Positions 11,611 to 27,515 of a stretch of DNA of 64,000 nucleotides are shown here, piece after piece (the first letter of the stretch is position 1; the number at the start of each line of letters is the position of its first letter). The stretch comes from Eriocheir sinensis. Its lineage: Eukaryota; Arthropoda; Malacostraca; Decapoda; Varunidae. The stretch spans positions 387,202 through 451,201 of the forward strand of contig NW_026111624.1 of the NCBI RefSeq assembly GCF_024679095.1, written 5' to 3'. A program made the position numbers and the translations under genes. The notes beneath the pieces were generated by a model. That model was not told where the DNA came from, searched no databases, and was given only the letters and a program-made list of their open reading frames with translations.

Positions 11611-12939
11611 TTGCATTAAACATAAAACATAAATGCGGCTAAACATGAACGAAAAAATACCAGTCATGTTCAACAATCGAGAAAAAGCCAGTTTTGAGGA
11701 GTCTCTAGAAACAGTAAATGAACATCTGCACATAGGACGACGAACATTAACAAATTTTTCACTCGGACTGGAAACAGAACGATGTATAAGCCTCTGCGAG
11801 TGTTTTCCGAGAACAATGAAACGTACTGAAATGAGGCACCTGACCGCAGTGCTCGGGGCGAAAGGTGTGCAATCAACACGTCGGTCTCTCCGCCGTGACA
11901 TGTGACAGGAGAGTGAGAAATGCCCGAAGAGTAATGGAGAGACTGGTGCTGTGAATCACTACAGTGGATATGAAAAGCTCCGAAAGTAAAATCATAACAG
12001 ACAAAAGTATGCGTCATAATAAAGGCAATTAACAGCAAGATATGGCAATGGTCAGGACACTTGTAGGAGAGAAAACGACACTTGGAAAAAAAAATGAACG
12101 ACTAACTGGAACATACCAGATAAAAAAAAGTGAAAAATAAATAAAGCTTGAAAATATATAATAGAAATACAGAACCTCCTCGTCCATTAAAAACACTCTT
12201 GCAAAATTCAAAAATCCAGCCACGCAAAAAGGATATAGATAAATAAAAAAATACCAACAAGTAGGCAATAAGGGAGTGTGGCAGATGTTAATAATCTCAA
12301 GAACAGGCTTTTAGATTCGAAAAAAGTACCCCCCAAAAAATTATATTACCGGAATTCCTGCATCAGCACAGACGCTCATCTGGGCTGCTACAAGTAAACC
12401 AAACAAGAACAGCAACATGCTACTGATAAGCAAGTCTAATATTGTTCCTAAGCTTCCAGAACAGCCTCGTATCAGAAACTAAAACCACCCTCCCGAAACT
12501 TCTTATTCTTTAAACAATATATTCTGATCTTATTCTTCAAAAAGTATCTTCTTATGTTACGTTCTCAAAAAAAAATCTTTTTCAGCCACAGTCTCCGCCG
12601 CCAAGCTGAGTTCTGTCGGTGTTTTCTTCGCTTCTCCTTACCCGGCGAGCACCGCGGCCACGCGCAGCCACGGCGTGTGTGTGCCCCAAACTTACTTCAT
12701 CCTACCTCCCCGCGTCTGAGTCTACGGGAATTATTTACCAGCCGCCAATACATAAGAGATGACTTGAATCTTTCTCCACGCCCGAATACTGACACCGACT
12801 CAGAAAACCTGAGCGACATTTTCCTACTCTCGCCTTTGATCTCCTTGAAGGTACACACACTGCCGCCGCCGCCTCCTGTGACTTGCGAGGGAACATGAAC
12901 TTTGATTGCTGTTATTTTTGCAAGGAAAACCGAGACATG

Positions 12940-13335
12940 CAGAAACTCAAGACCTTCGGAGAAATAACACTAAGGTCTACGGAAACACAAAACTAACACG
13001 TACAGAAAAAGCATGACCAATAGATGACACAAAGCCAGGACCCACGTGAAAACAAACACAAAGTCTACAGATAGCAAACCGAGACCTACAGGAAAACAAC
13101 TATACCAAGATCAACAGAAAATCTAACAAGAGCTAAGGAAAAAATAATTACAAAAAAAGACCACAGAAGAAAAAATAACGAAGAGAAATTCTAAAGCAAG
13201 ATCTGAAAAAAATGCAAAACGAAAACTGACTAAAAACTAAACCAAGATCTGCAGAAAAGCAAAACAAAGACCGACAGAAAAATTACATACAGAAAAGGAA
13301 AAAAAAACAACGGAAAAAAAACAAGAGACAGCAAT
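12940..13335. repeat. A-rich degenerate short tandem region
   Basis: Loose repetition of AAGATCTACAGAAAA-like words (near 12950, 12972, 13055, 13080, 13110, 13200, 13245) suggests a decayed minisatellite of roughly 30 bp. It is much reduced in copy B (about 38455-38590). Confidence 0.4.
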
Positions 13336-14270
13336 ATTTGGGTTAAATAAAAGAAAACCGGAGATGCTAAAAACTTCATTAAAGTTTGGTCTATTTAAAC
13401 CACACGTAGTTCGGCATAACCCTTACAATTACTGAGTTAAGCTTAACATTTTTAACACCCAACGCCCAAGAATTATTTACTCTTCCTTAACCTACGCAGC
13501 GACCCCGTACGACTTTGACCTAAACATGAGAATATTCAAAGTCCGACATTTTCAAAGTTTCAAGTTACATTTCCCAACGTCACATAATTATTCTCGACAC
13601 ATTTATCAACTATAGAACATGGAACAATTTATGCCGCCCGCCGCCTCGCGCTACTCACAACTTGAACATAAAAAAGTATAAAATGATCCACGTCGCTATT
13701 TTATCACGACTGACATTACTGAATTAGTATTGATGCCTTTCACGACTAACGCTCGTTTAAGGAATTTGGTCTTCATAATGAGTATTTACTTAAAAACTTG
13801 ATCTGGCGACCATTTACAACAAAAAATATTAAAAAGTTACTCGTTATTTCGACATCAAAAAAGCTGACTTGGATATCAAAGAAGCAGACTATTTTATTCA
13901 CGCATTAGGTTATAAGTATCTCCGGCACCTGTACTACACGTGACCTCACCTGACCTCACTTTGTCCACGTAAATCATAATCCTTTCACCTTTCATGGCCT
14001 TACCATACCTGTTCTCTTCTCACCTGGCCCATGCAACTCGGCTTTCTTGCCTTGAATACATCTCTTTTTTCCTGCGACTTGGTTTTATTATACATTTTCC
14101 TCCACCTCTATTTTCCCTCAGCTCACTTTTAACCTGACTGCTGCCTGTCTGAAAATCGCCCACAAGTTCCACCTGTGTCTTCCTCTTGACGACGCACCTC
14201 ATGGCATGTCCTCCTGTGAAGTCTGTGCACTGTATACGTCCATCCGTGACCATGTCTGACCTCATGTCTG

Positions 14271-14298
<28 letters not shown>

Positions 14299-14302
<4 letters not shown>

Positions 14303-14595
14303 TTTACATCTCAGCCTATAGCGCCGGTATGCGTTCTTCAGGGGCCTAGCTGGTGGTCGGCCCAAGCCCGCCATGGCACAGGCAATTTTTATAGTGGCTC
14401 ATGCTGTCCCCCGGAACTCATTATTGATTCATTTGGACGGTTTCTTCTAGAGTCCGGGTTGATGAGTGGTCTTCAGGACAACATGTGGGTAGTCTTAGGC
14501 CACTCGGCGGTGACTGCAAATTCCCAGGTGGTAGTGTGGGGATTTGAATCGAAGTTGTCCATGGCGTGATGAATGCTGGGCCAGCACGTTAACCC
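14299..14595 (-). mobile_element. SINE of the same family as 7166-7497
   Basis: On the minus strand it shares the body landmarks CGCCGAGTGGC, CATCAACCCGGACTCTAGA, CCGGGGGACAGCATGAG and CGGCGCTATAGGCTGAGATG with the 7.2-kb copy. The tRNA-like head near 14540-14595 is more decayed. Its + strand right end runs into CACC/CA repeats. The corresponding part of copy B (39500-40300) has no such insert. Confidence 0.8.
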
Positions 14596-14680
14596 CACCC
14601 ACCCACCCACCCACCCACCCACACACACACACACACACTCACACTCACACTCACACTCACTCACTCACTCACTCACTCAC

Positions 14681-14764
<84 letters not shown>
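14593..14764. repeat. Compound microsatellite (CACC, CA, CACT, CT, GT)
   Basis: A rapid succession of pure runs: CACC (14596-14620), CA (14621-14640), CACTCA and CACT (14641-14686), CT (14687-14713) and GT (14714-14764). Confidence 0.97.
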
Positions 14765-14768
<4 letters not shown>

Positions 14769-15448
14769 AGATCACTTTCATCTTCCTTCAATCTCAGCGC
14801 CCCTTTCATCCAATGCCTTCCTCCTTGTCAGCGTCCTTTCTCTATCACTTTTTTTTCGCTGCCTTTGATGCCAGCTTCGTTTTGCTGGATTCATCGTAAC
14901 TTACTCTTCGTTGTTATATTTTTGCATACATGTTTTGAAGAAACCCTTAAAGGCTGTATGTTTGCTTTTTTCTATCAGTCTATCTGTCTGTCTGTCTGTC
15001 TGTCTGTCTATCATCTATCTATCTATTTACCTGTCCATCTATTAAACGATCCATCTTTTAAACGGTCTATGTATTTAACTGTCTAACTATATCTATTTGA
15101 CTTTCTATTTAACACTGTGTCTGCCTGTCTGTCTTCAGTCAGTGTGATCAACGTGTTTGTGTGTTTGTCAATAAGTACCAAAAGCGAGCCAAGGAACACA
15201 AACAACCCGGACTCGAGGTATTGGATATCGATCATTGCCTAGATTTTATAGACAAAGGAGATGAATGTAAATTTCAATAAGAAAAATAAATATTTCCCAA
15301 ATATGTAGACCAGTGGGTGGAGTTCAGTGGTTTGCCTTTCCGTGCAAATCGTCATGCTGTGTTCTGCTTCATGTCTGTCCCCAGTCTTCTCTTTTCTTTC
15401 ATTGCCTCGGCTTTCCTTCCTCTCTCCTCTCTTGCCTCTTTCCCGCAC

Positions 15449-15739
15449 TCCTCCCTTCCTCCTCACCTTCCTTTGGCTCCTAAGTTTCCTCCAACCCCCT
15501 CTCCTCTACCTACCTCTCACACGCCTCCCTTCCTCCTCACCTTCCTTTGGCTCCTAAGTTTCCTCCAACCCCCTCTCCTCTACCTACCTCTCACACGCTT
15601 CCCTTCTTCCTCCTCACCTTCCTTTGGCTCCTAAGTTTCCTCCAACCCCCTCTCCTCTACCTACCTCTCACACGCTTCCCTTCTTCCTCCTCACCTTCCT
15701 TTGGCTCCTAGGTTTCCTCCAACCCCCTCTCCTCTACCT
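15449..15739. repeat. 74-77 bp minisatellite, split by a CR1 insertion
   Basis: Units carrying CCTTCCTTTGGCTCCTAAGT and CCAACCCCCTCTCCTCTACC start TTTGG at about 15472, 15546, 15623 and 15700. A fifth unit resumes at about 16588-16665 after the CR1 insertion. Confidence 0.9.
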
Positions 15740-16586
15740 GGTTGGCTTCATCGGACGAGTCTTTAATAATAAATCGAAAAAAGTAATATAAAAACTGTAC
15801 AATTCGTTGGTTCGACCCCGTCTAGAGTACTGTGTACAGTTTTGGTCTCCCTACTACAGAAAAGACATGAAAAAGTTGGAACGGGTTCAACAAAGAGTAA
15901 CAAAGATGATTCCTCAGTTGAGAAATTTATTATATGAACAAAGGCTTAAAGAAGTAAACTTATTCAGCCTATCAAAACGAAGAATGCGAGGCGATCTAAT
16001 ATAAGTGTTTAAAATGTTTAAAGTATTCTGTGATATTAATGCCGAAGATTACTTTACAATTGATCGATCAAATAGAACAAGAAAAAATCACAATTTGAAG
16101 ATAAATGGTAAAATATTCTCGTCGCACGAAGCTAAACACTTCTTCTTCAGTCGAGTTGTTAATGTTTGCAACTCTCTACCCTGTGATGTCGTTGATAGTA
16201 CAACAGTTACGGCCTTCAAGAATAGATTAGACAAGTGTTTTGAATCCAACCAGCAATTAAGATATTACTCATTGTCGTAATAACGTTAAGTTCTTTCGAA
16301 TACCGGTGTCCTTGTCCGTTTTTATCGCCCGATTAGTGGTAGCAGTAATGGTAGTTCTTTCCTCTTTCCTACATAATTTCCATGCAGTTTGTCCATGCTG
16401 CATGGTTCTTTTTCCTTTCCTGCCAGCTTTGGCTGGAGGGCTGGGGGGTTGGGGAGGAGCCTTTGCCTTTGCTGTCCTTCATCTTCCACCTTTGATTAGA
16501 TAGTTAGTGTAGCTTGTCACAAACAGCCTCGTAAGGACCAGCAGGTATGCTTTTGTTTGTTCTTCCTTTGTGTTTCTTTGTGTTCC
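15740..16586 (+). mobile_element. CR1-like LINE family A, 5'-truncated copy
   Basis: This copy matches the last 850 bp of the element at 24.28-28.0 kb, opposite strand. It encodes the reverse-transcriptase C-terminal part (landmarks [20 protein letters not shown] at about 15807-15866, then NRLDKCFESNQQLRYYSLS) and the 3' untranslated region ending GTTTCTTTGTGTTCC. An in-frame TAA near 16002-16004 replaces the GAA of the other copies, so the ORF is interrupted. It sits inside one unit of a pyrimidine-rich minisatellite: CTCCTCTACC on the left, CTCTCACAC on the right. No target-site duplication is evident. It is absent from the matched place in copy B (about 41040), so it is probably younger than the duplication. 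Confidence 0.93.
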
Positions 16587-16587
16587 T

Positions 16588-16680
16588 CTCACACTCTTCC
16601 CGTCCTCCTTACCTTCCTTTGGCTCCTAAGTTTCCTCCAACCCCCTCTACCTACCTCTCACAGGCTTCCTTTCTTCCTCT
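16588..16680. repeat. Continuation of the split 74-77 bp minisatellite
   Basis: CCTTCCTTTGGCTCCTAAGT and CCAACCCCCTC resume directly after the CR1 3' end, showing that the array predates the insertion. Confidence 0.85.
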
Positions 16681-17111
16681 TCACCTTCCTGTTCTTCCTT
16701 CAAGTTTCCTTCTATTCCATTCTCATTTAACTTTTCTCTCACAAAATTTTCCTTACTCTCCCTTAAATTTACAAGCGGTCTAATATCATCATTCATCCCA
16801 CTTAGATATGAAAGGTGAATGGGTGTGAAATCCTTCACCAACCAAGACACATACATGTAAACCTACACACATTCATTCACATTGATCCTCTTCTCTGTCT
16901 TTCATCCCTGTTCACCTTCACTTACTCGGCCTACTTATCCACTTTACAACATTAATAATACACAGTTAATCTTCACATTTCTCTTCCTTAAACACGAACC
17001 CCAATTAAATTAATTTATCCTCAAAAAGCCCACCACCCAGCTACGTCCGTCCTCCCTTCGTCCCTTTCCGCCACCTTTTCCTCCGCCACAGAAGGGCTTC
17101 CAGGTACTCTG

Positions 17112-17336
17112 TGCCGGTTTTCCCGGACGCTTCCTTCCCTTTCATCAGTTATTTCTAAAGGCAAAAAGAGAGGTTAAAAGCGTCCACATGAGTATTTCTT
17201 TACACTGATGGTCCAGAAACTTTTTCAAACTACCACCAGTCATAAAACTACTCATGGAAATACCCAAAAATTCTACGAAAGTCTTGTTAAATGTATGTGC
17301 TTGGGCGCCAAAAGGCTTCAGAATAAGACCCATGTT
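17112..17336 (+). repeat. Interspersed repeat X, copy in A
   Basis: Landmarks CATAAAACTACTCATGGAAA and ACGAAAGTCTTGTTAAATG match 35440-35540 and, inverted, 28790-28860. Copy B passes straight from CTCCGAGCACC to CTGTTCCCGCCG (about 41635-41655), so this insert is specific to A. It is possibly a SINE or MITE; class unknown. Confidence 0.6.
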
Positions 17337-17572
17337 CCCGTCGCCTCCTCGCCCAAGTATCGCCGCCAAACATGGACCCGAGTGTAACGACGCAATGGCT
17401 TGAGTATCCCCTTCGCCGGGTGGCGACGGAAGCCCGTTTTCTTTAGTATTTACGTTTTTGTTGTTTCTTGTTGGTTCGTGTTTCAGCTTCAAGTGAGTTT
17501 CGGTCCTGCTTCAATTACCGGGTGAAACTTTTCATCTGTACCCTGCAATATTTACTGTTGTGGGCCTGCCTG

Positions 17573-17608
17573 CACACACACACACACACACACACACACG
17601 AGACAGAC

Positions 17609-17647
<39 letters not shown>

Positions 17648-17711
17648 TCATATATATTTTCTTGTTAAAAAATTAGTGACCTGTCACAAACTCTTGGCAG
17701 TATAACGAGAG

Positions 17712-17761
<50 letters not shown>

Positions 17762-17776
17762 TTATATCATGTCATA

Positions 17777-17810
<34 letters not shown>

Positions 17811-17812
17811 CT
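17573..17812. repeat. CA, GA, CA and GT microsatellites
   Basis: CA at 17573-17598, a GACAGA-to-GA run at 17600-17645, CA at 17717-17761 and GT at 17779-17809. Confidence 0.97.
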
Positions 17813-17824
17813 CGACTAAATATT

Positions 17825-18560
17825 ATTCGTTTCTACCGAACGAGATAAAGGAAAAGAAGGAGAACGAGGAGGAGGAGGAGGAGGAGGAGGGGGGGGAGGG
17901 GGAGAAAGATGGAGAAGAGGGAACAAAGGACGCAGAGATGGAGGAAAAAGATTAAATAGGAGGAAAGAAGGAAAGACGGAATGGAATTGGAGGGAAGGAG
18001 GAGGAGAAGGGAAGGAGGGGTGGGGGGAGGGGATGGGAGCGGAAGGGAAATAATTAAATTGCAGGAGATGTAAAGGGGAAAAACAGAAGAAAAAAAGGAT
18101 AGGAGAGGAAGGAAAGAAAAGGAAGGTAAGATAAATGGGAGTGAAGGGGAGAATAGAATGGGGAGGGGAGGGGAGGGAAAGATGAGCAGGAGAGGGAGAA
18201 GGTGGAGAGGAGAAAAAAGGAGGGAAACTTTGATAAGAGGAGAGAGGGGCAGGAGAGAGGGGAGGAAGGTGAGGGGGAGGTGAAAATAAAAATGGAGAGG
18301 GGAGTGGAGGGGAAAAATGGGCAGGAGAGAAAGAAGGAGTGGAGAGAAAAATAAAGAAAGTTGGATGAGGGAAGAATGGGCAGGAGATAACGGTGGAATG
18401 GGAAAGGGGGAAGGATAAGGATGGTGGAAGGGGGTGGGAAGGGGAGGTAAGGGGAGAGGAGAGGAGGTGAGGAGGAGGAGGAAAGGGAGGGGATTGGAAG
18501 GGAGGGAAGATAAGGGGAGGGGAGGGGAGGGGAGGGGAGGGGAGAGGAGGGTTATAAGAA
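17825..18560 (+). repeat. Purine (G/A) tract, about 730 bp
   Basis: The + strand is overwhelmingly G and A with GGAGG, GGGGAGGGGA and GAAGGA motifs. The minus strand therefore stays open for 244 codons of Leu/Pro/Ser-rich sequence (17833-18567), which I read as compositional. Such polypurine tracts can form triplex DNA. Confidence 0.85.
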
Positions 18561-19040
18561 TGGTCAATAACTGAGAATTGTTTCTGTAATATTTTCAGAG
18601 TGGAAGGTTATATGTTATTATCCGTGTGTGTGGGGGGGGAGGGGGGGGGCAAGAAAACACGGAGTTATTTGAGGAGGAAGGCAGGTGGTTATGGAGGTAA
18701 ATAGTAAGGAAAGAAGGGAGAGACGAAAGTAAAGGTGCGGGAGGGTGAAGAGAAACAACTGGAGTGAGAGAGAAGGAAATGGGAGGGTGAGGGGAAGGGT
18801 ATGGGACGGTGAGGAGTGAGGGGGAGCGAATAGGAAGGGGAAGGGAACCAGCAAATCTTCCCTGCTAACCTGCCTTTGATTAAAGGAAGGAAGAAAGAAA
18901 TGGGAGGGTGAAGGGTAAAGGGTAAAGAAGAAGGGTTGGTAAGGTGAAATAAAGAAGGAATAGTGAACGAAGAGAATGACTTCTTTGCTTTCAGACTTGT
19001 TAAAGTAAATATGGCTACGAACAACAAAAAACATTAACAA
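18561..19040. other. G/A-rich segment, no gene recognised
   Basis: It continues purine-rich with a GT/G run at 18624-18650. A short less biased stretch at 18850-18890 holds no identifiable feature. Confidence 0.5.
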
Positions 19041-21828
<2,788 letters not shown>

Positions 21829-22437
21829 ATCGCCAATATATTCCTTCCATATTAATTGTGATTTTGTTTGTGTATAGTTGGGTAAATATATTCCTCATTT
21901 CGTTACATTTTCAAGTCTCATAATAATTCTGACGGTGATTAATCTCTTCATCACCTTCAACGCAAAAATGTACTGTTGTTTATGTCACCCGGGAATATAT
22001 TAGTCCAAGTGTGTGAAATAACGGTACTTTTCGGTATCTATAGTTGGAGTATCATTATTTTTCTATTTTGAGTACATTTTCAGTTCTGCCAGTGCATAAT
22101 CTCTTCATCCTCGTCCATGCAAACTTTACCGCTGCTTGTGCCAACCGCGAATATTTTCTCAACGTGTGTATATAAATAGGATTGTTGTTGATCTGTGTTT
22201 AGCGTCCCACGCTCACGTTTTACGCTGAAGAACATTTTTCAGCAACATAATTCTGGTGCTGCTTCATCTGTTTGTCGCCTTCCACGCAGACACCGCGAGT
22301 GATGTGTGTGCAGCCCACAAACACACACACACACGAGTCCCCCCTCCACGCAGCTCCCCCAGGTCCCGTGCTCTTTGACACCTTATTCTGGCGTCATTTG
22401 CATAATGGTAATACTAATAATTGTTTAGGGCTTCTTA

Positions 22438-22438
<1 letters not shown>
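21829..22438. repeat. Unassigned, possible diverged tandem units
   Basis: Phrases such as CATTTTCA(A/G)TTC or TCAAGTCTC, then TAATCTCTTCATC and CCGC-GAATATATT recur near 21908, 22078 and 22245 with about 170-bp spacing, suggesting drifted repeats. No gene is recognised. Confidence 0.35.

Positions 22439-22439
<1 letters not shown>

Positions 22440-22481
<42 letters not shown>
22440..22481. repeat. (GT)n microsatellite
   Basis: Pure GT run of about 42 bp. Confidence 0.97.
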
Positions 22482-22488
<7 letters not shown>

Positions 22489-22745
22489 TCTAATTGTTTT
22501 TTTTTCTACGTTTTGGATATTCTGTTTAGCACGCCTTATCCTTCTTTCTTTTGTTCATATTTGTATCATCATTATCTCTGTCACTATCGCTGAATGTGAA
22601 TGGAGTGTTATTATTATCTTTCCTTGACTTTCGTCTCATTATTATTACTACTCCGCGTGTTACAGTCATCGCCGAGATTACCCACACGCTGTCCTGACGA
22701 CCACCTCGACACTCTCTGAAGAGGATTAAGTGGAGCTCGGGCGGT

Positions 22746-23150
<405 letters not shown>

Positions 23151-23152
23151 CA

Positions 23153-24257
<1,105 letters not shown>

Positions 24258-24284
24258 GGAGGAGGAGGAGGAGGAGGAGGAGGA
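24258..24284. repeat. (GGA)n, flank of the CR1 element
   Basis: A GGA run touches the 3' end of the minus-strand CR1 (3' end GTGTTCC, then TCC repeats on that strand). A second GGA run lies at the 5' end (28003-28020). Confidence 0.9.
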
Positions 24285-24587
24285 ACACAAAGGAACACAA
24301 AGTAAGAACAAACAACAGCAGACCTGCTGGTCCTTACGAGGTTGTTTGTGACAAGCTACACTAACTATCTAATCAAAGGTGGAAGATGAAGGACAGCAAA
24401 GGCGAAGGCTCCTCCCCACCCCCCCATCCCTCCAGCCAAAGCTGGCAGGAAAGGAAAAAGAACCATGCAGCATGGAAAAACTGCATGGAATTTATGTAGG
24501 AAAAAGGAAAGAACTACCATTACTGCTACCACTAACCGGGCGATAAAAGCGGACAAGGACACCAGTATTCGAAAGAACTTAACGTTA
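24284..24587 (-). other. 3' untranslated region of CR1 family A
   Basis: It is well matched by 16283-16586. Landmarks on the minus strand are CCATGCTGCATGGTTCTTTT, CTGCCAGCTTTGGCTGGAGG (an inverted-repeat-like stem) and CTCGTAAGGACCAGCAGGT. It ends in the tandem CTTTGTGTTC repeats expected at CR1-type 3' ends, where the RT recognises its template. Confidence 0.85.
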
Positions 24588-27515
24588 TTACGACAATGAG
24601 TAATATCTAAGTTGCTGGTTGGATTCAAAACACTTGTCTAATCTATTCTTGAAGGCCGTAACTGTTGTACTATCAACGACATCACAAGGTAGAGAGTTCC
24701 AAATATTAACAACTCGATTGAAGAAGAAGTGTTTAGCTTCGTGCGACGAGAATCTTTTACCACTTATCTTCAAATTGTGATTTCTTCTTGTTCTATTTGA
24801 TCGATCAATTGTAAAGTAATCTTCCGCATTAATATCACTGAATCCTTTGAACATTTTAAACACTTCTATTAGATCGCCTCGCATTCTTCGTTTTGATAGG
24901 CTGAATAAATTTACTTCTTTAAGCCTTTGTTCATATGACAAATTTATCAACCTAGGAATCATCTTTGTTACTCTTCGTTGGACCCGTTCCAACTTTTCTA
25001 TGTCTTTTCTGTAGTAGGGAGACCAAAACTGTACACAGTATTCTAGACGGGGTCGAACCAACGAATTATACAGTTTTAATATTACTTTTTCCGATTTATT
25101 ATTAAAGACTCGTCTGATGAAGCCAACCAATTTGTTTGCAGTTTTAACTACCTCTGAACAATGCTGACCGGGCTTTAAATCGCTTGATATAGTGATTCCA
25201 AGATCCTTTTCTTTACTTACTGCAGAAAGTTGTTGGCCATTCATTACGTACCGAACGCGATTGTTATTTTTTCCGATGTGCAACACTTTACATTTGTCAA
25301 CGTTAAATTTCATTTGCCATTGATTGGCCCAACGTGCAAGTCGATCTATATTTGATTGTAAAGCTTCTTCGTCGAGTATCGCAGTTACTTTACTAGCAAT
25401 TTTTGTGTCATCAGCAAATTTTGATACTTTGCAAGTGAGCCCATCATCGATATCATTAACATAAATTAAGAAGAGCATGGGGCCAAGCACTGATCCTTGA
25501 GGTACGCCGCTTTTGACATCGAGCCAGTTAGATGTAACACCGTTTAGAACTACTCTCTGTTTCCGCTCAGAGAGCCAGTCCGCAAGCCAATTGTGAATGT
25601 TACCCGAGATACCGTGCGCCAGTAGTTTGCTGAGCAATCGTTGGTGGGGGACCTTATCAAATGCCTTTTGAAAATCCAGATATATGATATCTACTGATCT
25701 GCTTTCATCGCCCACCTCAAAATATAGTGAAAAAATCAAGTAAGTTAGTCAAACACGAACGTTTACTACGGAAGCCATGTTGCGAATTATTTATTATATT
25801 ATTTTCTTCGAAGAATTTCACCATATTGTCGCGAATGATAGTCTCCATTAACTTACAAACAATAGATGTCAGGCTAATTGGTCGATAGTTTCCTGGATGA
25901 GACTTGTCCCCTTTTTTTAAAATTGGTGTGACATTTGCAAGTTTCCAATCCGACGGAACTTTTCCAGCTGTTAAAGATTTATTGAATATGATGGAGAGCG
26001 GTTTACAAATTTGATGTTTGATTTCTTTTATGACCCTAGGGGTAATTTTGTCTGGACCAGGAGCTTTGCTTACTTTAATCTTTTGAATTGTGCGTAAAAT
26101 GTCACTTTCTACGATGAGCACGCCACTTAACATCTTTTCGGTCTTTCTAACCTCCGGCGGTTGAGGTGATAAACAATCTTCGTCGGTAAATACGGATGCG
26201 AAAAAGTTATTTAGGATTGTAGCCATTTCATTTTCATCGTTCGTGTGGTTACCATTTTCATTTGCAAGCGGTCCGATACCACAAGTGAGTGACTTTTTAT
26301 TATTTACATAGCTGAAAAATTCTTTAGGATTAGATTTACTTGTTTCCGCTATATATTCTTCAAGATTTTTCTTGCTTCGTTTTATTAATTTCTTGGTTTC
26401 GCGGCGAATTCTGTCCAACTCTAGTTTGTCAGCCTCGCTCTGAGATGATATGTACCTACTGTATACGCGTTTTTTAAGAGATAGGCTATTTTGAATTTCG
26501 TTATTCCACCATTTGGGTTTCTTCTTAGAAGCTGAACGTCTGTTACGATAGGGTACGCATATGCTTATGGCATTGTTCAATATTGTGGTGAAGGCCCCCC
26601 AAGATTTATCAATATCTGTTTCCGCCGTGATTTCAGTCCAGTCAGAACTATTTAGAATTGATCGGAGTCTTACGAAATTCGCTCTCTGATAATCAGGCAC
26701 CTTTTCTTTACTAGGAGTTACTTTACTTTCTTTCATATTGATGCTGAATGTGATTGTTCGGTGATCGCTAGAACTAAAAATTGGACCAACATTTACTTCG
26801 TTAACTAGATCAGCTGTCGTTGAAAAGATAAGGTCAAGTATATTATTTTCCCGAGTCGGTTCTTGAACGTGTTGATGTAAATCACTTTCTAGTAAATTTG
26901 TGTACAGGTCGAGCCCTGTATGACAGTTCAACGGTTCACCCATCTTTTCACTGGCAAGTTAAAGTCCCCAACAATTACTGCCTCGCAACTGCTACTTGTT
27001 TCTAATAATAATTCACTTAATGCGTGGTCGATATCAAGAGTCTGCCTTGGCGGTCTGTAGATAAGTCCAATTACTATTTTACGAGATTTATTTTTAATTT
27101 CAATGAAGACCGTGTCTACATTGGTTATAATATCTGTTTTCACGGATACTGGATGGAGAGAGTTGTGGATATAAAAGATAACGCCTCCACCCTGTCTGTT
27201 CTCTCTTTCATGACTAAAAATGGTATAACCCGGTAATCTATATTCCGCAATGAAATCTCTATTTGAAGTGTCTATCCAAGATTCTGTGACTCTGATGATG
27301 TGATAATGATTTGTAGCTGCGAGGACTTCTAAGTCTTCAAATTTGTTACGTAGGCTACGAGCGTTTACATAGCAAGCTTTAATGTGATTCGAGTCGGGAG
27401 TTTTGCGGGTTGAGTGCACCCTTACGGTGGAGCTGCTGGTGTTCTCGCCTCCGCGTTTTTGGCTTTCGAAGAGCCACTTGGTCACAGAGCAGCCTCCCGA
27501 AACGGGCTGCTCCAA
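24588..27515 (-). pseudogene. CR1 ORF2: AP endonuclease and reverse transcriptase, frameshifted
   Basis: Three successive open pieces make one product that nicks target DNA and reverse-transcribes the element RNA. The first (27515-26928) carries the endonuclease N-terminus: VNARSLRNKF, the TESW glutamate motif and VGDFNLP. The second (26943-25717) finishes the endonuclease with a SSSDHRTI motif, then a linker and the RT start, including APGPDKITPRVIKEI, LKKGDKSHPGNYRPISLTS and QHGFRSKRSC. The third (25739-24588) holds the catalytic core: LDFQKAFDKVPH at residues 21-32, SGVPQGSVLGP at 77-87 and FADD at 108-111, plus the C-terminal [20 protein letters not shown]. Frame changes lie near 26930-26943 and 25720-25740; the second coincides with a T-run length difference from the 42-kb copy. 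The copy cannot make a full protein. Confidence 0.93.

Noticed and set aside
17833..18567. 244-codon minus-strand frame
   Set aside because: Arises from a purine-only + strand, which has few stop codons on its complement; no domain.
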